Positions 1-7,831 of a DNA stretch of 64,000 bases are shown here, in pieces. Under the pieces are notes generated by a model. It searched no databases and had not been told where the DNA came from. It worked only from the letters and a program-made list of their open reading frames with translations. This stretch comes from CAVUDO01 sp963740255 (GTDB lineage: Bacteria > Actinomycetota > Actinomycetes > Mycobacteriales > Cryptosporangiaceae). The DNA lies in NCBI GenBank assembly GCA_963740255.1, contig CAVUDO010000005.1, positions 248,001 to 312,000 of the forward strand. Reading direction: 5' to 3'. Position 1 is the first letter of the stretch; the number at the start of each line of letters is the position of its first letter. Both the position numbers and the translations under genes were made by a program.

Positions 1-148
1 AGTAGACGTGGTGCGCGCACCCCGACTTGGCCGACATGCCCGCCGCTCGGGCATCCGTCGCCGTCGTGGTGTCCGCGGAGGCCACCGGGACGGCCACGGC
101 CACGAACGCCGCCGCGAGCACGCCCACCACCAGCCGCTTCCTGCGCAT
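1..148 (-). CDS. Secreted small protein, N-terminal part (runs off window)
   Basis: The reverse strand encodes a start methionine at 148 followed by a clear Sec signal peptide: a basic start (MRRKRL), a hydrophobic core and a VASA-like cleavage site near residue 24. The mature part begins DTTTATDARAAG and has a Cys near residue 44. The frame is open to the window edge, so the C-terminus is missing. The signal region resembles that of the secreted protein at 10115-10531 in layout. Function is not recognised; the presence of a start and signal peptide is directly visible. Confidence 0.6.
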   Translation of the reverse strand, partial: MRRKRLVVGVLAAAFVAVAVPVASADTTTATDARAAGMSAKSGCAHHVY

Positions 149-398
149 TCTTCGAGCCACCTTGTCCTGGACGGATCATCGACTTACGGCTGGATCGTCA
201 CAGGCCACCCGTCCGGCGAACCATGGGAAGGGCTGGCCGCACCTGCAGCGCTGACCAGCGCTTGCCGTCCCTGGGGTCCACCGGTGGGAGGTCGGAGGCG
301 GCCAGATCGTCGGAGTCCTGACCGCGTACGAGGCCTTCATGGGCACGGCGTGGGGCGGGCAGGACTCTCCAGGTCGACCACCCGCCCCGGCCGTGGGT

Positions 399-773
399 TC
401 ATGGGACGGACGGCGCTGGCTCACCCGAGAGGTCGCCAGCGTGCTGCCGTCTCAACGGCGGCGGCTCGGAGTCGGCCACGTAAACGCATCCGCCGGCTTC
501 CTCGACCAATCGGACGAGGGCGTCCTGAATCTGCGGGACTGGGGACAGGTGCGCGACGGACGGTATGAGGACGGCCGCGGCTCGGCCTTCGCGCAGGTCG
601 TCCAGTGCGGCAAGGAACCCTGGTGGGCGGGGCCTACCAGGCTCGGCCGGGTCGTCTCGGTGGATGCGTTTCATCGAGAGGTTGTGCCGAGTGGCGTAGC
701 CGATGATCGCCCCGTCGGCCGCGCCGGGCCGATCCTGCGGCGCAGGCCGCACATACCCGACCACGGTCGTCAC
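399..773 (-). CDS. Resolvase-like (serine recombinase N-terminal fold) small protein
   Basis: A 124-residue reading from GTG 773. It starts VTTVVGYVRPAP, and later has the pattern FLAALDDLREGRAAAVLIPS and an ending of the kind VRLVEEAGGCVYVAD, which together resemble the catalytic N-terminal fold of resolvases (the strand, the helix with a GR-A-LLV repeat, and the C-terminal VEEAG). The catalytic serine expected after Y-x-R is not visible (YVRPAP), so it is probably not an active recombinase. The frame stays open upstream to 1052, so a longer start is possible. It sits convergent to the XRE cassette. Confidence 0.5.
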   Translation of the reverse strand: MTTVVGYVRPAPQDRPGAADGAIIGYATRHNLSMKRIHRDDPAEPGRPRPPGFLAALDDLREGRAAAVLIPSVAHLSPVPQIQDALVRLVEEAGGCVYVADSEPPPLRRQHAGDLSGEPAPSVP

Positions 774-1164
774 GGTCGCGGTCCGTCCTCGCGGGTCCCG
801 AATCGACCCCATAGGCCAGGACCGCCCCGGGGCGCACGGAACACACCGCACCACCGCAACGCCGGGCCGCCTTCGGACACCGGCAAGGACCACCCGGCCG
901 CCGTCACCCACGTTCGTGAGCCGCACATCGAGCGCATGCGGCAGTTGAGCGATTGGTCCATGATGCCTCCGCCTCAGAACTCTTCGGACTGCTTCTGGAG
1001 TCCCGGCCAGATTTAGAAAAGTCAAGAAACTCAGGGAAACTTCTATCCACACTCTCTCCGCGGATTGGCCAAAAGGGGCCGATTAGGAGGATCCAGGGCA
1101 GGGGTTGCTTCAATTACCCGCTTGTTGCGATGATCGATAACGCAGTCGACCATCAGGAGGAACG
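774..1164. other. Intergenic stretch before the XRE cassette
   Basis: No convincing gene is seen. Open frames here are GC-driven and lack family features. The right end (about 1010-1164) is clearly less GC-rich than the surroundings and carries the ribosome site GGAGG just before the start at 1165, so the promoter of the next three genes most likely lies here. No clear -35/-10 pair could be fixed. Confidence 0.4.
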
Positions 1165-1365
1165 ATGCGCATCCGTTACCTGTGGAAGGACGACGGGTCC
1201 GGTAACAACGGATGTCCGGCCATCTACACCGCCGACGGTGGCTATGTCGTCCAGGGAAAGTCCCTCGACGCAGAGACCCGAGCGCAGTTGCGTGCGCTGA
1301 GTGACGACGAGGACGCCGTTTTCGTGCCCGCGAACGTGCTCGACCGCCTCCGGAATCTCGCGTGA
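1165..1365 (+). CDS. Small conserved protein of an XRE/DUF6879 cassette
   Basis: Sixty-six residues, starting at ATG 1165 behind a strong ribosome site (AGGAGGAACG). Features are a Gly/Asn-rich segment, AIYTADGGYVVQGKSL, and an acidic stretch before the C-terminal helix (VFVPANVLDRLRN). Proteins of this shape commonly precede DUF6879 and XRE/DUF5753 genes in actinomycetes. The stop overlaps the GTG of the next gene by four bases, so the genes are translationally coupled. The molecular role is unknown; a part in the regulator cassette is inferred from position. Confidence 0.7.
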   Translation: MRIRYLWKDDGSGNNGCPAIYTADGGYVVQGKSLDAETRAQLRALSDDEDAVFVPANVLDRLRNLA

Positions 1366-1907
1366 GCGTGCTCCTCGACGAGGAGCGGTTCGCCGAGGAG
1401 CTTCACTCCTACGAGCACACGGCGTTCCGGCTCGAACTGCAGCGCGCCTACTCGGAGCCGTCCGAGGCGGACACCGTGAGCCGATTCCTCGCCGATGACC
1501 CGCAGGAACCGACGGAGCTGTCCGACTTCCTCGCGTTCTACGCGAAGGTCGCCGAGCACGTGGCCGCCGGGAAGACGTTCCAGCGGGTGCGCGTCCACGA
1601 GGATCCGCCCACCCCGTACCAACGGTGGGAGCGGTGGGTTGGCCGCTGGAACGTCCAGGCTGGTGAGTCGATCAGGTACATGACCCGAGCGCGGGCACAC
1701 GAGATCGGCCTGCTCCCCGGCGCCGGCGCCGACGACTGGTGGCTCCTCGACTCGAACCGGCTCATCGTCATGCGTTTCGACGACCACGGGCACCGACTGC
1801 GGAACGAGCTCACGGTCGACCCGGGTCGGGTCGTCCAGGCATGTGCATGGCGGGACCTCGCGGTCCACCACAGCGTCCCGGAGAATGTCCGGAATCCGGC
1901 CGCCTGA
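1362..1907 (+). CDS. DUF6879-family protein
   Basis: A 181-residue protein starting at GTG 1362 inside the stop of the upstream gene (GTGA overlap). It begins as an acidic helical segment (LLDEERFAEEL). Characteristic parts are a Trp/Arg stretch (YQRWERWVGRW), IGLLPGAGADDWWLLDS, and RLIVMRFDDHGHR, which match the DUF6879 family as I know it. Such genes sit next to XRE/DUF5753 regulators in actinomycete genomes. No catalytic motif is visible. Function is unknown; pairing with the downstream regulator is inferred from operon structure. Confidence 0.75.
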   Translation: MSVLLDEERFAEELHSYEHTAFRLELQRAYSEPSEADTVSRFLADDPQEPTELSDFLAFYAKVAEHVAAGKTFQRVRVHEDPPTPYQRWERWVGRWNVQAGESIRYMTRARAHEIGLLPGAGADDWWLLDSNRLIVMRFDDHGHRLRNELTVDPGRVVQACAWRDLAVHHSVPENVRNPAA

Positions 1908-1924
1908 CTCGAAGGACTACGCCC

Positions 1925-2782
1925 GTGGATTCCCGCCAAGAACGGCTCACCCGGCCGGACGGGCTCGCGACCCGGCTACGGGTGCTGCGCGAACGCGCGG
2001 GTCTGTCTGGCCGGGACCTGGTCCGCGAGCACGGCTGGCAGCCGTCGAAGGTCTCGAAGATCGAACACGGCGACCAGTTGCCCTCCCCAGCCGACATCAA
2101 CGCCTGGGTCGCGACGGTCGGCGCCGACGCCGACACGCTCGATGAACTCCTGGAGCTGCGTGACGACGCGCAGACCGAGCACAGGACATTCAGCCGTCGC
2201 ATGCGTCGTGGCCAGCTGCCCGTCCAGCAGGACTACAACGAGCTGGTCGCACAGGCGAGCGCGGTGCGGAACGTCTCCACGGTCTACGTTCCAGGGCTGC
2301 TACAGATTCCGGCGTACACGCGGCGGGTCCTGGAGGAGTCGAGGATGCTCCACGGCTCGGCTGTACCGGACGTCGAGGAGGCGGTGTCTGCCCGGATGGA
2401 GCGGCAGCGGTTCCTCTACGACAACGGCAAGCGGTTCGACTTCCTACTGTGTGAGCCGGTCCTTCGGTGGTTGCTCGTGCCGCCGTCGGTCATGCGGGCG
2501 CAACTGGACCGTATCCACGCGGCCATCGGGTTGGCGAACGTCCGGATCGGTGTCCTCCCGATGGGCTCAGAGCTCTCCGCGACGCCACAGAACTCCGTGG
2601 ACATCTTCACCATCGCTGGCGAGCCGGTGGCGATGGTCGAGACGATGGTCGGGGAGTCCACCCACAAGGACGAGCAGGCCGCCGCGTACCTCCTGGCTGT
2701 CGACCGGCTGTGGGCCCAAGCAGCCGAAGGCGAAGCCGCCCGGCCTTTCATCGCGGCCGCGATCCGGGCACTCCCTGCTTGA
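1925..2782 (+). CDS. XRE-family regulator with DUF5753 (Scr1-like) C-terminal domain
   Basis: A 285-residue protein. GTG 1925 is preferred because GAAGGA lies about ten bases upstream and the protein then starts directly before the helix-turn-helix. The N-terminal HTH (about residues 12-70) has LATRLRVLRERAGLSG and the recognition region QPSKVSKIEHGDQLPS. The rest is the DUF5753 domain: VYVPGLLQIPAYTR, RMERQRFLY, LLCEPVLRWL, and a late VETMVGESTHKDEQ. In this family the DUF5753 part senses an unknown ligand or partner and the HTH binds DNA. It closes a three-gene operon. It probably autoregulates the cassette, which is an inference. Confidence 0.85.
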   Translation: MDSRQERLTRPDGLATRLRVLRERAGLSGRDLVREHGWQPSKVSKIEHGDQLPSPADINAWVATVGADADTLDELLELRDDAQTEHRTFSRRMRRGQLPVQQDYNELVAQASAVRNVSTVYVPGLLQIPAYTRRVLEESRMLHGSAVPDVEEAVSARMERQRFLYDNGKRFDFLLCEPVLRWLLVPPSVMRAQLDRIHAAIGLANVRIGVLPMGSELSATPQNSVDIFTIAGEPVAMVETMVGESTHKDEQAAAYLLAVDRLWAQAAEGEAARPFIAAAIRALPA

Positions 2783-2802
2783 CCGCTCGCTGAGAGGCTG
2801 TC

Positions 2803-3009
2803 TCAGACCGTCAGGACATCGACGTCGTACTTCCGGATCTCCGGATCCCGTGTCGCGAGCGTCAGGCTCTCGCACCGGGCCTGGGCGACGAGCATCCGGT
2901 CGAACGGGTCGCGATGGATCGGCAGGAGGCGGCCCGCGGCGATGCCGTGGTCGAATCGGATCGACATCTCGGCGAACCCCGCGTCACGGATGCGTGGCCG
3001 GAGTACGGC
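2803..3009 (-). pseudogene. C-terminal fragment of a VapC-type PIN toxin
   Basis: Read on the reverse strand, the last ~70 codons before the stop at 2803-2805 give LPIHRDPFDRMLVAQA followed by LTLATRDPEIRKYDV. The HRDPFDRMLVAQA and T-RDP-I-YDV patterns are the signature C-terminal half of VapC PIN-domain ribonucleases. The N-terminal half with the first catalytic Asp is absent: upstream lies the stop of the NUDIX gene and no start with an N-terminal PIN region is present. No VapB partner is seen. It is a decayed remnant. Confidence 0.7.
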
Positions 3010-3051
3010 GCGGGCCGTCCCGCTCGACCTGCCCCGAGGCCCCGGCCGCCG

Positions 3052-3552
3052 TCACCGGCCTTCCGAGTTCGGCGCGACGTAGCCGGTCTGGTCGCGCCAC
3101 AGTTCCACGTGGAACGGGGCGACCTGCTGGTGGCGGTGATCCCACCACCGGTCCAGCACCCGGCGGGTGAGCGGCCCGAGTTCGGCGTCGCCCAGGCTGA
3201 GCGGGTCGAGGTAGTCGGCCTCGACGATGCCGTCCTCGACCTGGGGCAGCGGGATCGCGTCCTCGACCAGCGGGGTGGCCAGGTAGAAGCCGCCGAGGAC
3301 GACGGTGCCGGTGTGCGCGCGGTAGGAGACGTAGGTGCAGACCAGGCGCTCGACGCCGACCGGGATGCCGGCCTCCTCGGCCACCTCGCGGACGGCCGTC
3401 TCCTCGAGCGACTCGCCCGGTTCCTGCCCGCCGCCGGGCACCTCCCACCGGACGCCGGTGCGGCGCTGCTGGCGCACCAGCAACAACCGGTCGCCGCTGA
3501 GCACGAGCGCGGCGGCACCTGCGGTCGTACGGCTGAACACGGCAGCCGGCAC
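3052..3552 (-). CDS. NUDIX hydrolase
   Basis: A 166-residue protein from GTG 3552, chosen because AAGGGGG lies just upstream and the NUDIX fold starts soon after (AAALVLSGDRLLLVRQQ). The Nudix box is complete: a Gly, then PGESLEETAVREVAEEAGI, with the REVAEE catalytic core. The family hydrolyses nucleoside diphosphates linked to another moiety, such as oxidised nucleotides or sugar nucleotides; the substrate cannot be read from sequence. The gene lies just upstream of a PIN remnant and is divergent from the MFS gene. Its coding sequence contains the palindrome GTTCCACGTGGAAC at 3102-3115. Confidence 0.85.
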   Translation of the reverse strand: MPAAVFSRTTAGAAALVLSGDRLLLVRQQRRTGVRWEVPGGGQEPGESLEETAVREVAEEAGIPVGVERLVCTYVSYRAHTGTVVLGGFYLATPLVEDAIPLPQVEDGIVEADYLDPLSLGDAELGPLTRRVLDRWWDHRHQQVAPFHVELWRDQTGYVAPNSEGR

Positions 3553-3679
3553 GGTGCCCCCTTGCTCGTCGTGTGACCGCCTCCCGATGCCGCCGGCCAC
3601 TCCGGTCATGCTGCCAGACCACGACGGCCCTTGTGGACGACCCGAGGGCCTGGTGCGGGCCACCCCTAAGCTCGTGGGC

Positions 3680-5002
3680 ATGCGGGACTCCCGGCACCAC
3701 GTGGTCGCGCTGCTGCGCCGGAGCGACTTCCGGCGGCTCTACTTCACCCGGGTGGGCAGCCAGTTCGCCGACGGCCTGTTCCAGGCGTCACTGGCCGGCA
3801 CCGTGCTGTTCAACCCCGAGCAGCAGGCCGACCCGGTGGCGGTGGCGGTCGGCTTCGCGGTGTTGCTGCTGCCGTACTCGCTGGTCGGTCCGTTCGCCGG
3901 GGTGCTGCTCGACCGCTGGAGCCGGCGGAACGTGCTGGTGGTGGCCAACCTGGTCCGGTCGGCGCTGGTGCCCGTGGCGGCCGCCCTGGTCTGGGCGGGC
4001 GTGCTGTCGACGGCGTTCCTGCTGGTGGCGCTGCTGATCATCGGTGTCAACCGGTTCTTCCTCGCGGGTCTGTCGGCCTCGCTGCCGCATGTGGCACCGA
4101 CCGAACACCTGGTCACCGGGAACTCGCTGTCCACCACCAGCGGCACCGTGGCCTTCGCGATGGGCATCGGCGGCGCGGTGGGCCTGCGCGAGCTGACCGG
4201 CACGGGCGACCACGGCTACGCGCTGGTGGCCGTGTCGTCGGTGCTCTTCTACCTCGCCTCGGCGCTGCTGGCGCGGGGCTTCTCCCGCGACGAGCTGGGC
4301 CCGGACGCCGCCGAACGTTCCCTCCAACCGCGGCTCGCCGCGGCGCTGGCCGACGTGGCCCGGGGGATGGCGACCGGCGTCCGACACCTCACCCAACGCA
4401 GGGTGGCGGCATATGCCCTGCTCGCGATCAGCGCCAACCGGGTCTTCTACGGGATGTCCACGATCGCCACCCTGCTGCTCTACCGGAACTTCTTCCTCGA
4501 CCCCGGCGGCCTGTTCCCGGGCCAGGAGTTCGGCCTCGGACAGGTGGTCATCGCCAGTGCGGTCGGGGCGTTCCTGGCGGCCGCGATCACGCCGGCCGTG
4601 GTCCGCCGGATACCCGGCTGGGTGTGGGTCACGTCGTTGCTGGTGCTGCTCACGGTCGTGCAGGTCACCCTCGGCCTCCCCTACACGACCGAGGCGCTGG
4701 TGCCCGCGGCGATGCTGGTGGCGCTGGCGTCGCAGGGCATGAAGATCGTCACCGACACGGCCGTGCAGACCGAGTGCGACGACGCCTACCGCGGCCGGAT
4801 CTTCTCGGTGTACGACACGCTCTACAACGTCTGCCTGGTGGGTGGGCTGGTGCTGGGGGCGCTGGTACTGCCGCCCAACGGGAAGTCCTACGGCGTGTTG
4901 GCGTTCATCGCGGTCGGCTACCTCGCGGTGGCCGCGTGGTACGGACCAGCCTCATCCCGGCTCGCCCGCCACCACCGCAGCCCCGCCCTCGACCCGGCCT
5001 GA
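3680..5002 (+). CDS. Major facilitator superfamily transporter
   Basis: About 440 residues with roughly twelve hydrophobic segments. The start region LLRRSDFRRLYFTRVGSQFADG is typical of the MFS_3 and enterobactin-exporter-like branch, followed by LLDRWSRRNVLVVANL (the MFS loop 2-3 motif: D-x-x-x-RR). The second half includes QTECDDAYRGRIFSVYDT, again usual for this branch. Substrate is unknown; efflux of a small molecule is the family default. ATG 3680 is chosen as the first methionine directly before the conserved N-terminus, although the ribosome site is poor; GTG 3674 is an alternative. Confidence 0.85.
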   Translation: MRDSRHHVVALLRRSDFRRLYFTRVGSQFADGLFQASLAGTVLFNPEQQADPVAVAVGFAVLLLPYSLVGPFAGVLLDRWSRRNVLVVANLVRSALVPVAAALVWAGVLSTAFLLVALLIIGVNRFFLAGLSASLPHVAPTEHLVTGNSLSTTSGTVAFAMGIGGAVGLRELTGTGDHGYALVAVSSVLFYLASALLARGFSRDELGPDAAERSLQPRLAAALADVARGMATGVRHLTQRRVAAYALLAISANRVFYGMSTIATLLLYRNFFLDPGGLFPGQEFGLGQVVIASAVGAFLAAAITPAVVRRIPGWVWVTSLLVLLTVVQVTLGLPYTTEALVPAAMLVALASQGMKIVTDTAVQTECDDAYRGRIFSVYDTLYNVCLVGGLVLGALVLPPNGKSYGVLAFIAVGYLAVAAWYGPASSRLARHHRSPALDPA

Positions 5003-5034
5003 CGCTCGCCGACTGTTCGGCTGGACCGAGCGAC

Positions 5035-5062
5035 GGTCATACCTGGTTATACTCTGGTCATG
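5035..5062 (+). promoter_or_regulatory. mazEF promoter and three-repeat operator
   Basis: Three near-identical repeats run into the mazE start: GGTCATAC (5035), GGTTATAC (5045) and GGTCATG (5056), spaced 10 and 11 bases, that is one helical turn apart. TATACT at 5048-5053 is a good -10 hexamer. Ribbon-helix-helix antitoxins bind such half-site arrays on one DNA face, so this is the likely autoregulatory operator. With ATG at 5060 the transcript would be nearly leaderless. Confidence 0.6.
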
Positions 5063-5305
5063 AAGACAGCGATCTCCATCCCGGACGAGACCTTCGGTCA
5101 CGTCGAACGGCGTGCCTCCAGCCTGGGTATGAGCCGGTCGGAGTTCTTCACCCGTGCCGCGCAGTGCTACCTGGAGCGGCTGGACGCGGAGTCGCTCACC
5201 GGAAGGATCGACGCGGCATCGGAATGGATCCGCGACGACGACTCCGCCGCTGCGGCCGTCGCCGCCGGCCGGCGGCGGCTTGCCGCACCCGACGACCAGT
5301 GGTGA
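5060..5305 (+). CDS. mazE: MazE-type ribbon-helix-helix antitoxin
   Basis: Eighty-one residues. The N-terminus MKTAISIPDETFGHVERRA is the beta strand plus first helix of a ribbon-helix-helix DNA-binding domain, and LGMSRSEFFTRAAQCYLE is the second helix. The C-terminal ~35 residues are acidic and Ala-rich and end PDDQW, fitting a flexible toxin-binding tail. The gene precedes a MazF toxin with a GTGA overlap. In this family the antitoxin neutralises the toxin and, with it, represses the operon. Confidence 0.85.
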   Translation: MKTAISIPDETFGHVERRASSLGMSRSEFFTRAAQCYLERLDAESLTGRIDAASEWIRDDDSAAAAVAAGRRRLAAPDDQW

Positions 5306-5643
5306 TCCGGCGCGGCGACATCTGCTGGGTAGACCTGGGTGAGGTGGTGGGGAGCCGTCCGGCGAAGCGACGTCCTGTCCTCGTGGTGCAGTCAGCTCCG
5401 TACAACGACAGCACGCTCGCGACCGTCCTGGTTGCGGCGATCAGCTCGAACACCGCCCTCGCGGCGATGCCCGGCAACGTGTTCCTGCCCAAGGTCGCCA
5501 CCGGACTGCAGCGCGACTCCGTCGTCAATGTCACTGCGCTGGTGACACTGAACAAGCGCGACCTCGACCCTGCCGTCGGCCACGCTCCAGCCGGCCTGAT
5601 GCTGGAGGCGGACCGCGGCCTACGGCGCGTCCTCGGCCTCTGA
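5302..5643 (+). CDS. mazF: MazF/PemK-family endoribonuclease toxin
   Basis: A 113-residue protein from GTG 5302, overlapping the antitoxin stop. It opens with IRRGDICWVDLGEVVGSRPA and KRRPVLVVQSAPYN, the hallmark MazF beta strands including the RPVLVVQ stretch, then AISSNTALAAMPGNVFL and DSVVNVTALVTLNK. The family cleaves single-stranded RNA at short sequence sites. The conserved catalytic region (RPVLVVQ and the SVVNVT-L-T strand) is intact, so the toxin looks functional. Coupling to mazE and the shared operator indicate one TA unit. Confidence 0.9.
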   Translation: MIRRGDICWVDLGEVVGSRPAKRRPVLVVQSAPYNDSTLATVLVAAISSNTALAAMPGNVFLPKVATGLQRDSVVNVTALVTLNKRDLDPAVGHAPAGLMLEADRGLRRVLGL

Positions 5644-5671
5644 ACAGCAGCAGTTGCCCGACGCGGAGGTG

Positions 5672-7150
5672 TCAGAACGCGGGGGGAACCAAGCCCTCGG
5701 CGGCGGCCCAGCGGAGGAGTTCGGCCTCGGCCTCGTCGCGGTCGAGCGGGCCGCGGTCGAGACGGAGCTCCTTGAGGTGCTTCCAGGCCCTGCCGACCAC
5801 CGGGCCGGGCGGCACGCCGAGCAGCTCCATGATCGCGTTGCCGTCGAGGTCGGGCCGCACCCGGGCCAGATCCTCCTCGGCCTCGATCCGGGCGATCCGC
5901 TCCTCCAGTGCGTCGTAGCTGGCGGCCAGCGCGGCGGCCCGACGCTTGTTGCGGGTCGTGCAGTCCGACCGCACCAGCCGGTGCAGCCGGGGCAGCAGCG
6001 GCCCCGCGTCGGTGACGTACCGGCGCACGGCCGAGTCCGTCCACTCGCCCCGGCCGTACCCGTGGAACCGCAGGTGCAGGAACACCAGCGTCGCGACCTG
6101 CTCGGTGACGTCCTTGGGGAACCGCAGCGCCCGCATCCGGCGCCGGGTCATCTTCGCGCCGACCACCTCGTGGTGGTGGAAGCTGACGCCGCCGCCGGCC
6201 TGGGTCTCCCGGGTCGCCGGCTTGCCGATGTCGTGCAGCAACGCGGCCATCCGCAGGATGAAGTCCGGCTTCCCCTCCGGCGTGGCCGGGTTCTCCAACG
6301 CGATCGCCTGGTCGAGCACGGTCAGCGTGTGCTCGTAGACGTCCTTGTGCTGGTGGTGTTCGTCGATCTCCAGCCGCATGCCCGGCAGTTCTGGCAGCAC
6401 GTGGTCGGCCAGGCCCGTGTCGACCAGCAGCCGCAGGCCCGTCACGGGGTCGGCGCCGTTGACCAGCTTCGCCAGCTCGTCGCGCACCCGTTCGGCGGTG
6501 ATCCGGGCGATCTGGCCGGCCATCGCGGTCATGGCGGCCACCACCCCGGGAGCCACCGCGAACCCGAGCTGACTGGCGAACCGGGCCGCGCGCAGCATCC
6601 GCAGCGGGTCGTCGCCGAACGAGTCCTCGGGCCGGCCGGGTGTCCGCACCACCCGCTCGGCCAGGTCGCCCAGCCCGTCGTGCAGGTCGACGAACCGGTG
6701 CTCGGGCAGCGAGACGGCCATCGCGTTGATCGTGAAGTCGCGGCGCAGCAGGTCGTCGTCCAGCGTGTCGCCGTACCGGACGACGGGGTTCCGGCTCACC
6801 CGGTCGTAGGCCTCGGCCCGGTAGGTGGTGATCTCCAACCGGAGGCCCTTCCGGGACGCGCCGACCGTGCCGAACTCGATGCCGGTCGTCCAGACCGCCT
6901 CGGCCCAGCCGTCGACCAGCGCCATCACGGCATCCGGCCGCGCGTCCGTGCAGAAGTCGAGGTCGTCGCCGAGCCGGCCCAGCAGGGCGTCGCGCACCGA
7001 GCCGCCGACCAGGTACAGCTCGTACCCGGCCGCGGCAAACCGCCGCCCGAGTTCGTCGGCCACCGGCGACACCCGGAGCAGCTCCGCGACGGCACGACGC
7101 TGCGCCGCCGTGAGCGCTTCGGAAGGTGAGGGAGAAGGACGTTCGACCAC
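5672..7150 (-). CDS. cca: CCA tRNA nucleotidyltransferase
   Basis: About 492 residues. The nucleotidyltransferase head has LYLVGGSVRDALLGR and DLDFCTDARPD (the GG and D-x-D catalytic motifs), then RRDFTINAMAVSL and RLLRAAR-like DPLRMLRAARFASQLGF. A C-terminal HD region has MAALLHDIGKPATR, as in the bacterial PcnA/HD-type enzymes. It adds or repairs the 3' CCA of tRNAs. Gene order with NUDIX and murJ is the standard actinobacterial one. GTG 7150 is chosen for similarity-length reasons; ATG 7210 is an upstream alternative. It is divergent from the NUDIX gene and convergent with mazF. Confidence 0.92.
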   Translation of the reverse strand: MVERPSPSPSEALTAAQRRAVAELLRVSPVADELGRRFAAAGYELYLVGGSVRDALLGRLGDDLDFCTDARPDAVMALVDGWAEAVWTTGIEFGTVGASRKGLRLEITTYRAEAYDRVSRNPVVRYGDTLDDDLLRRDFTINAMAVSLPEHRFVDLHDGLGDLAERVVRTPGRPEDSFGDDPLRMLRAARFASQLGFAVAPGVVAAMTAMAGQIARITAERVRDELAKLVNGADPVTGLRLLVDTGLADHVLPELPGMRLEIDEHHQHKDVYEHTLTVLDQAIALENPATPEGKPDFILRMAALLHDIGKPATRETQAGGGVSFHHHEVVGAKMTRRRMRALRFPKDVTEQVATLVFLHLRFHGYGRGEWTDSAVRRYVTDAGPLLPRLHRLVRSDCTTRNKRRAAALAASYDALEERIARIEAEEDLARVRPDLDGNAIMELLGVPPGPVVGRAWKHLKELRLDRGPLDRDEAEAELLRWAAAEGLVPPAF

Positions 7151-7290
7151 GACCGTTGACCCTATCTTCCGCCGGCCACCTGGACGGGGTCCCGTTCGTG
7201 GTAGCGCCACCCGATGCCTGCCTGTGCGCTGTCCACAGGGCCGGCGCCCCTGTGGTGGCGGACATCCGGCAGAGCGTGGGGACGTGCCGC

Positions 7291-7296
7291 TATGGT
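7291..7296 (+). promoter_or_regulatory. Putative -10 element of a leaderless transcript
   Basis: TATGGT at 7291-7296 fits the TANNNT -10 form, with its last base seven positions before the ATG at 7303. Transcription would then start at or next to the start codon, giving a leaderless mRNA, which is common in actinobacteria. No ribosome site is visible before this gene, which agrees. Confidence 0.4.
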
Positions 7297-7302
7297 CGAT
7301 TC

Positions 7303-7779
7303 ATGGCACGCCGGAACTCCTCGCGTCGGCTCGGCGCCGGGCGGCTGCGCCGGGTGGAAGAGGTGTCCGCCGGCGGGCTGGTCGTCTCCGGCGAGGGCGA
7401 CGCCGCGGCCGGTGCGCTGATCGGCAAGCTGGACGGACGCGGCCGCATGCTGTGGTCGTTGCCCAAGGGCCACGTCGAACCGGGCGAGAGCCTGGAGGAC
7501 ACCGCCGTCCGCGAGGTGGCCGAGGAGACCGGCATTCTCGGCAAGGTCGTCGGCCCGCTGGGTGCGGTCGACTACTGGTTCGTGTTCCAGGGGCGCCGCA
7601 TCCACAAGACCGTGCACCACTACCTGCTGCTGGCGGTGGGCGGCACGCTCTCCGACGCCGACGTGGAGGTCGTGGAGGTGGCCTGGGTGCCGTTGGCCGA
7701 ACTCCCCGAACGGCTGGCCTACCCCGACGAGCGGAAGTTGGTGGCCCGGGTGCCCGAACTGTTCGGACGCACGGCGTGA
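7303..7779 (+). CDS. NUDIX hydrolase adjacent to murJ
   Basis: A 158-residue protein. A basic N-terminus (MARRNSSRRLG) precedes VEEVSAGGLVVS. The Nudix box is PGESLEDTAVREVAEETGI after WSLPKGHVE, so all catalytic glutamates are present. The C-terminal part EVAWVPLAELPERLAYPDE is typical of the short actinobacterial NUDIX gene that lies between the tRNA nucleotidyltransferase and murJ (Rv3908-like position). Substrate is not known. Its frame ends about 50 bases before murJ, and the two are probably co-transcribed. Confidence 0.9.
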   Translation: MARRNSSRRLGAGRLRRVEEVSAGGLVVSGEGDAAAGALIGKLDGRGRMLWSLPKGHVEPGESLEDTAVREVAEETGILGKVVGPLGAVDYWFVFQGRRIHKTVHHYLLLAVGGTLSDADVEVVEVAWVPLAELPERLAYPDERKLVARVPELFGRTA

Positions 7780-7831
7780 CCGCGCCGACAGCGCCCGCCA
7801 CGGCACTGCCGCGCACCGGCGGCGCGGGCAC

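Noticed and set aside
3102..3115. GTTCCACGTGGAAC palindrome as a third parS site
   Set aside because: It resembles parS forms of other bacteria but differs from the two sites in parA and lies in a NUDIX gene 24 kb away. It may be chance.
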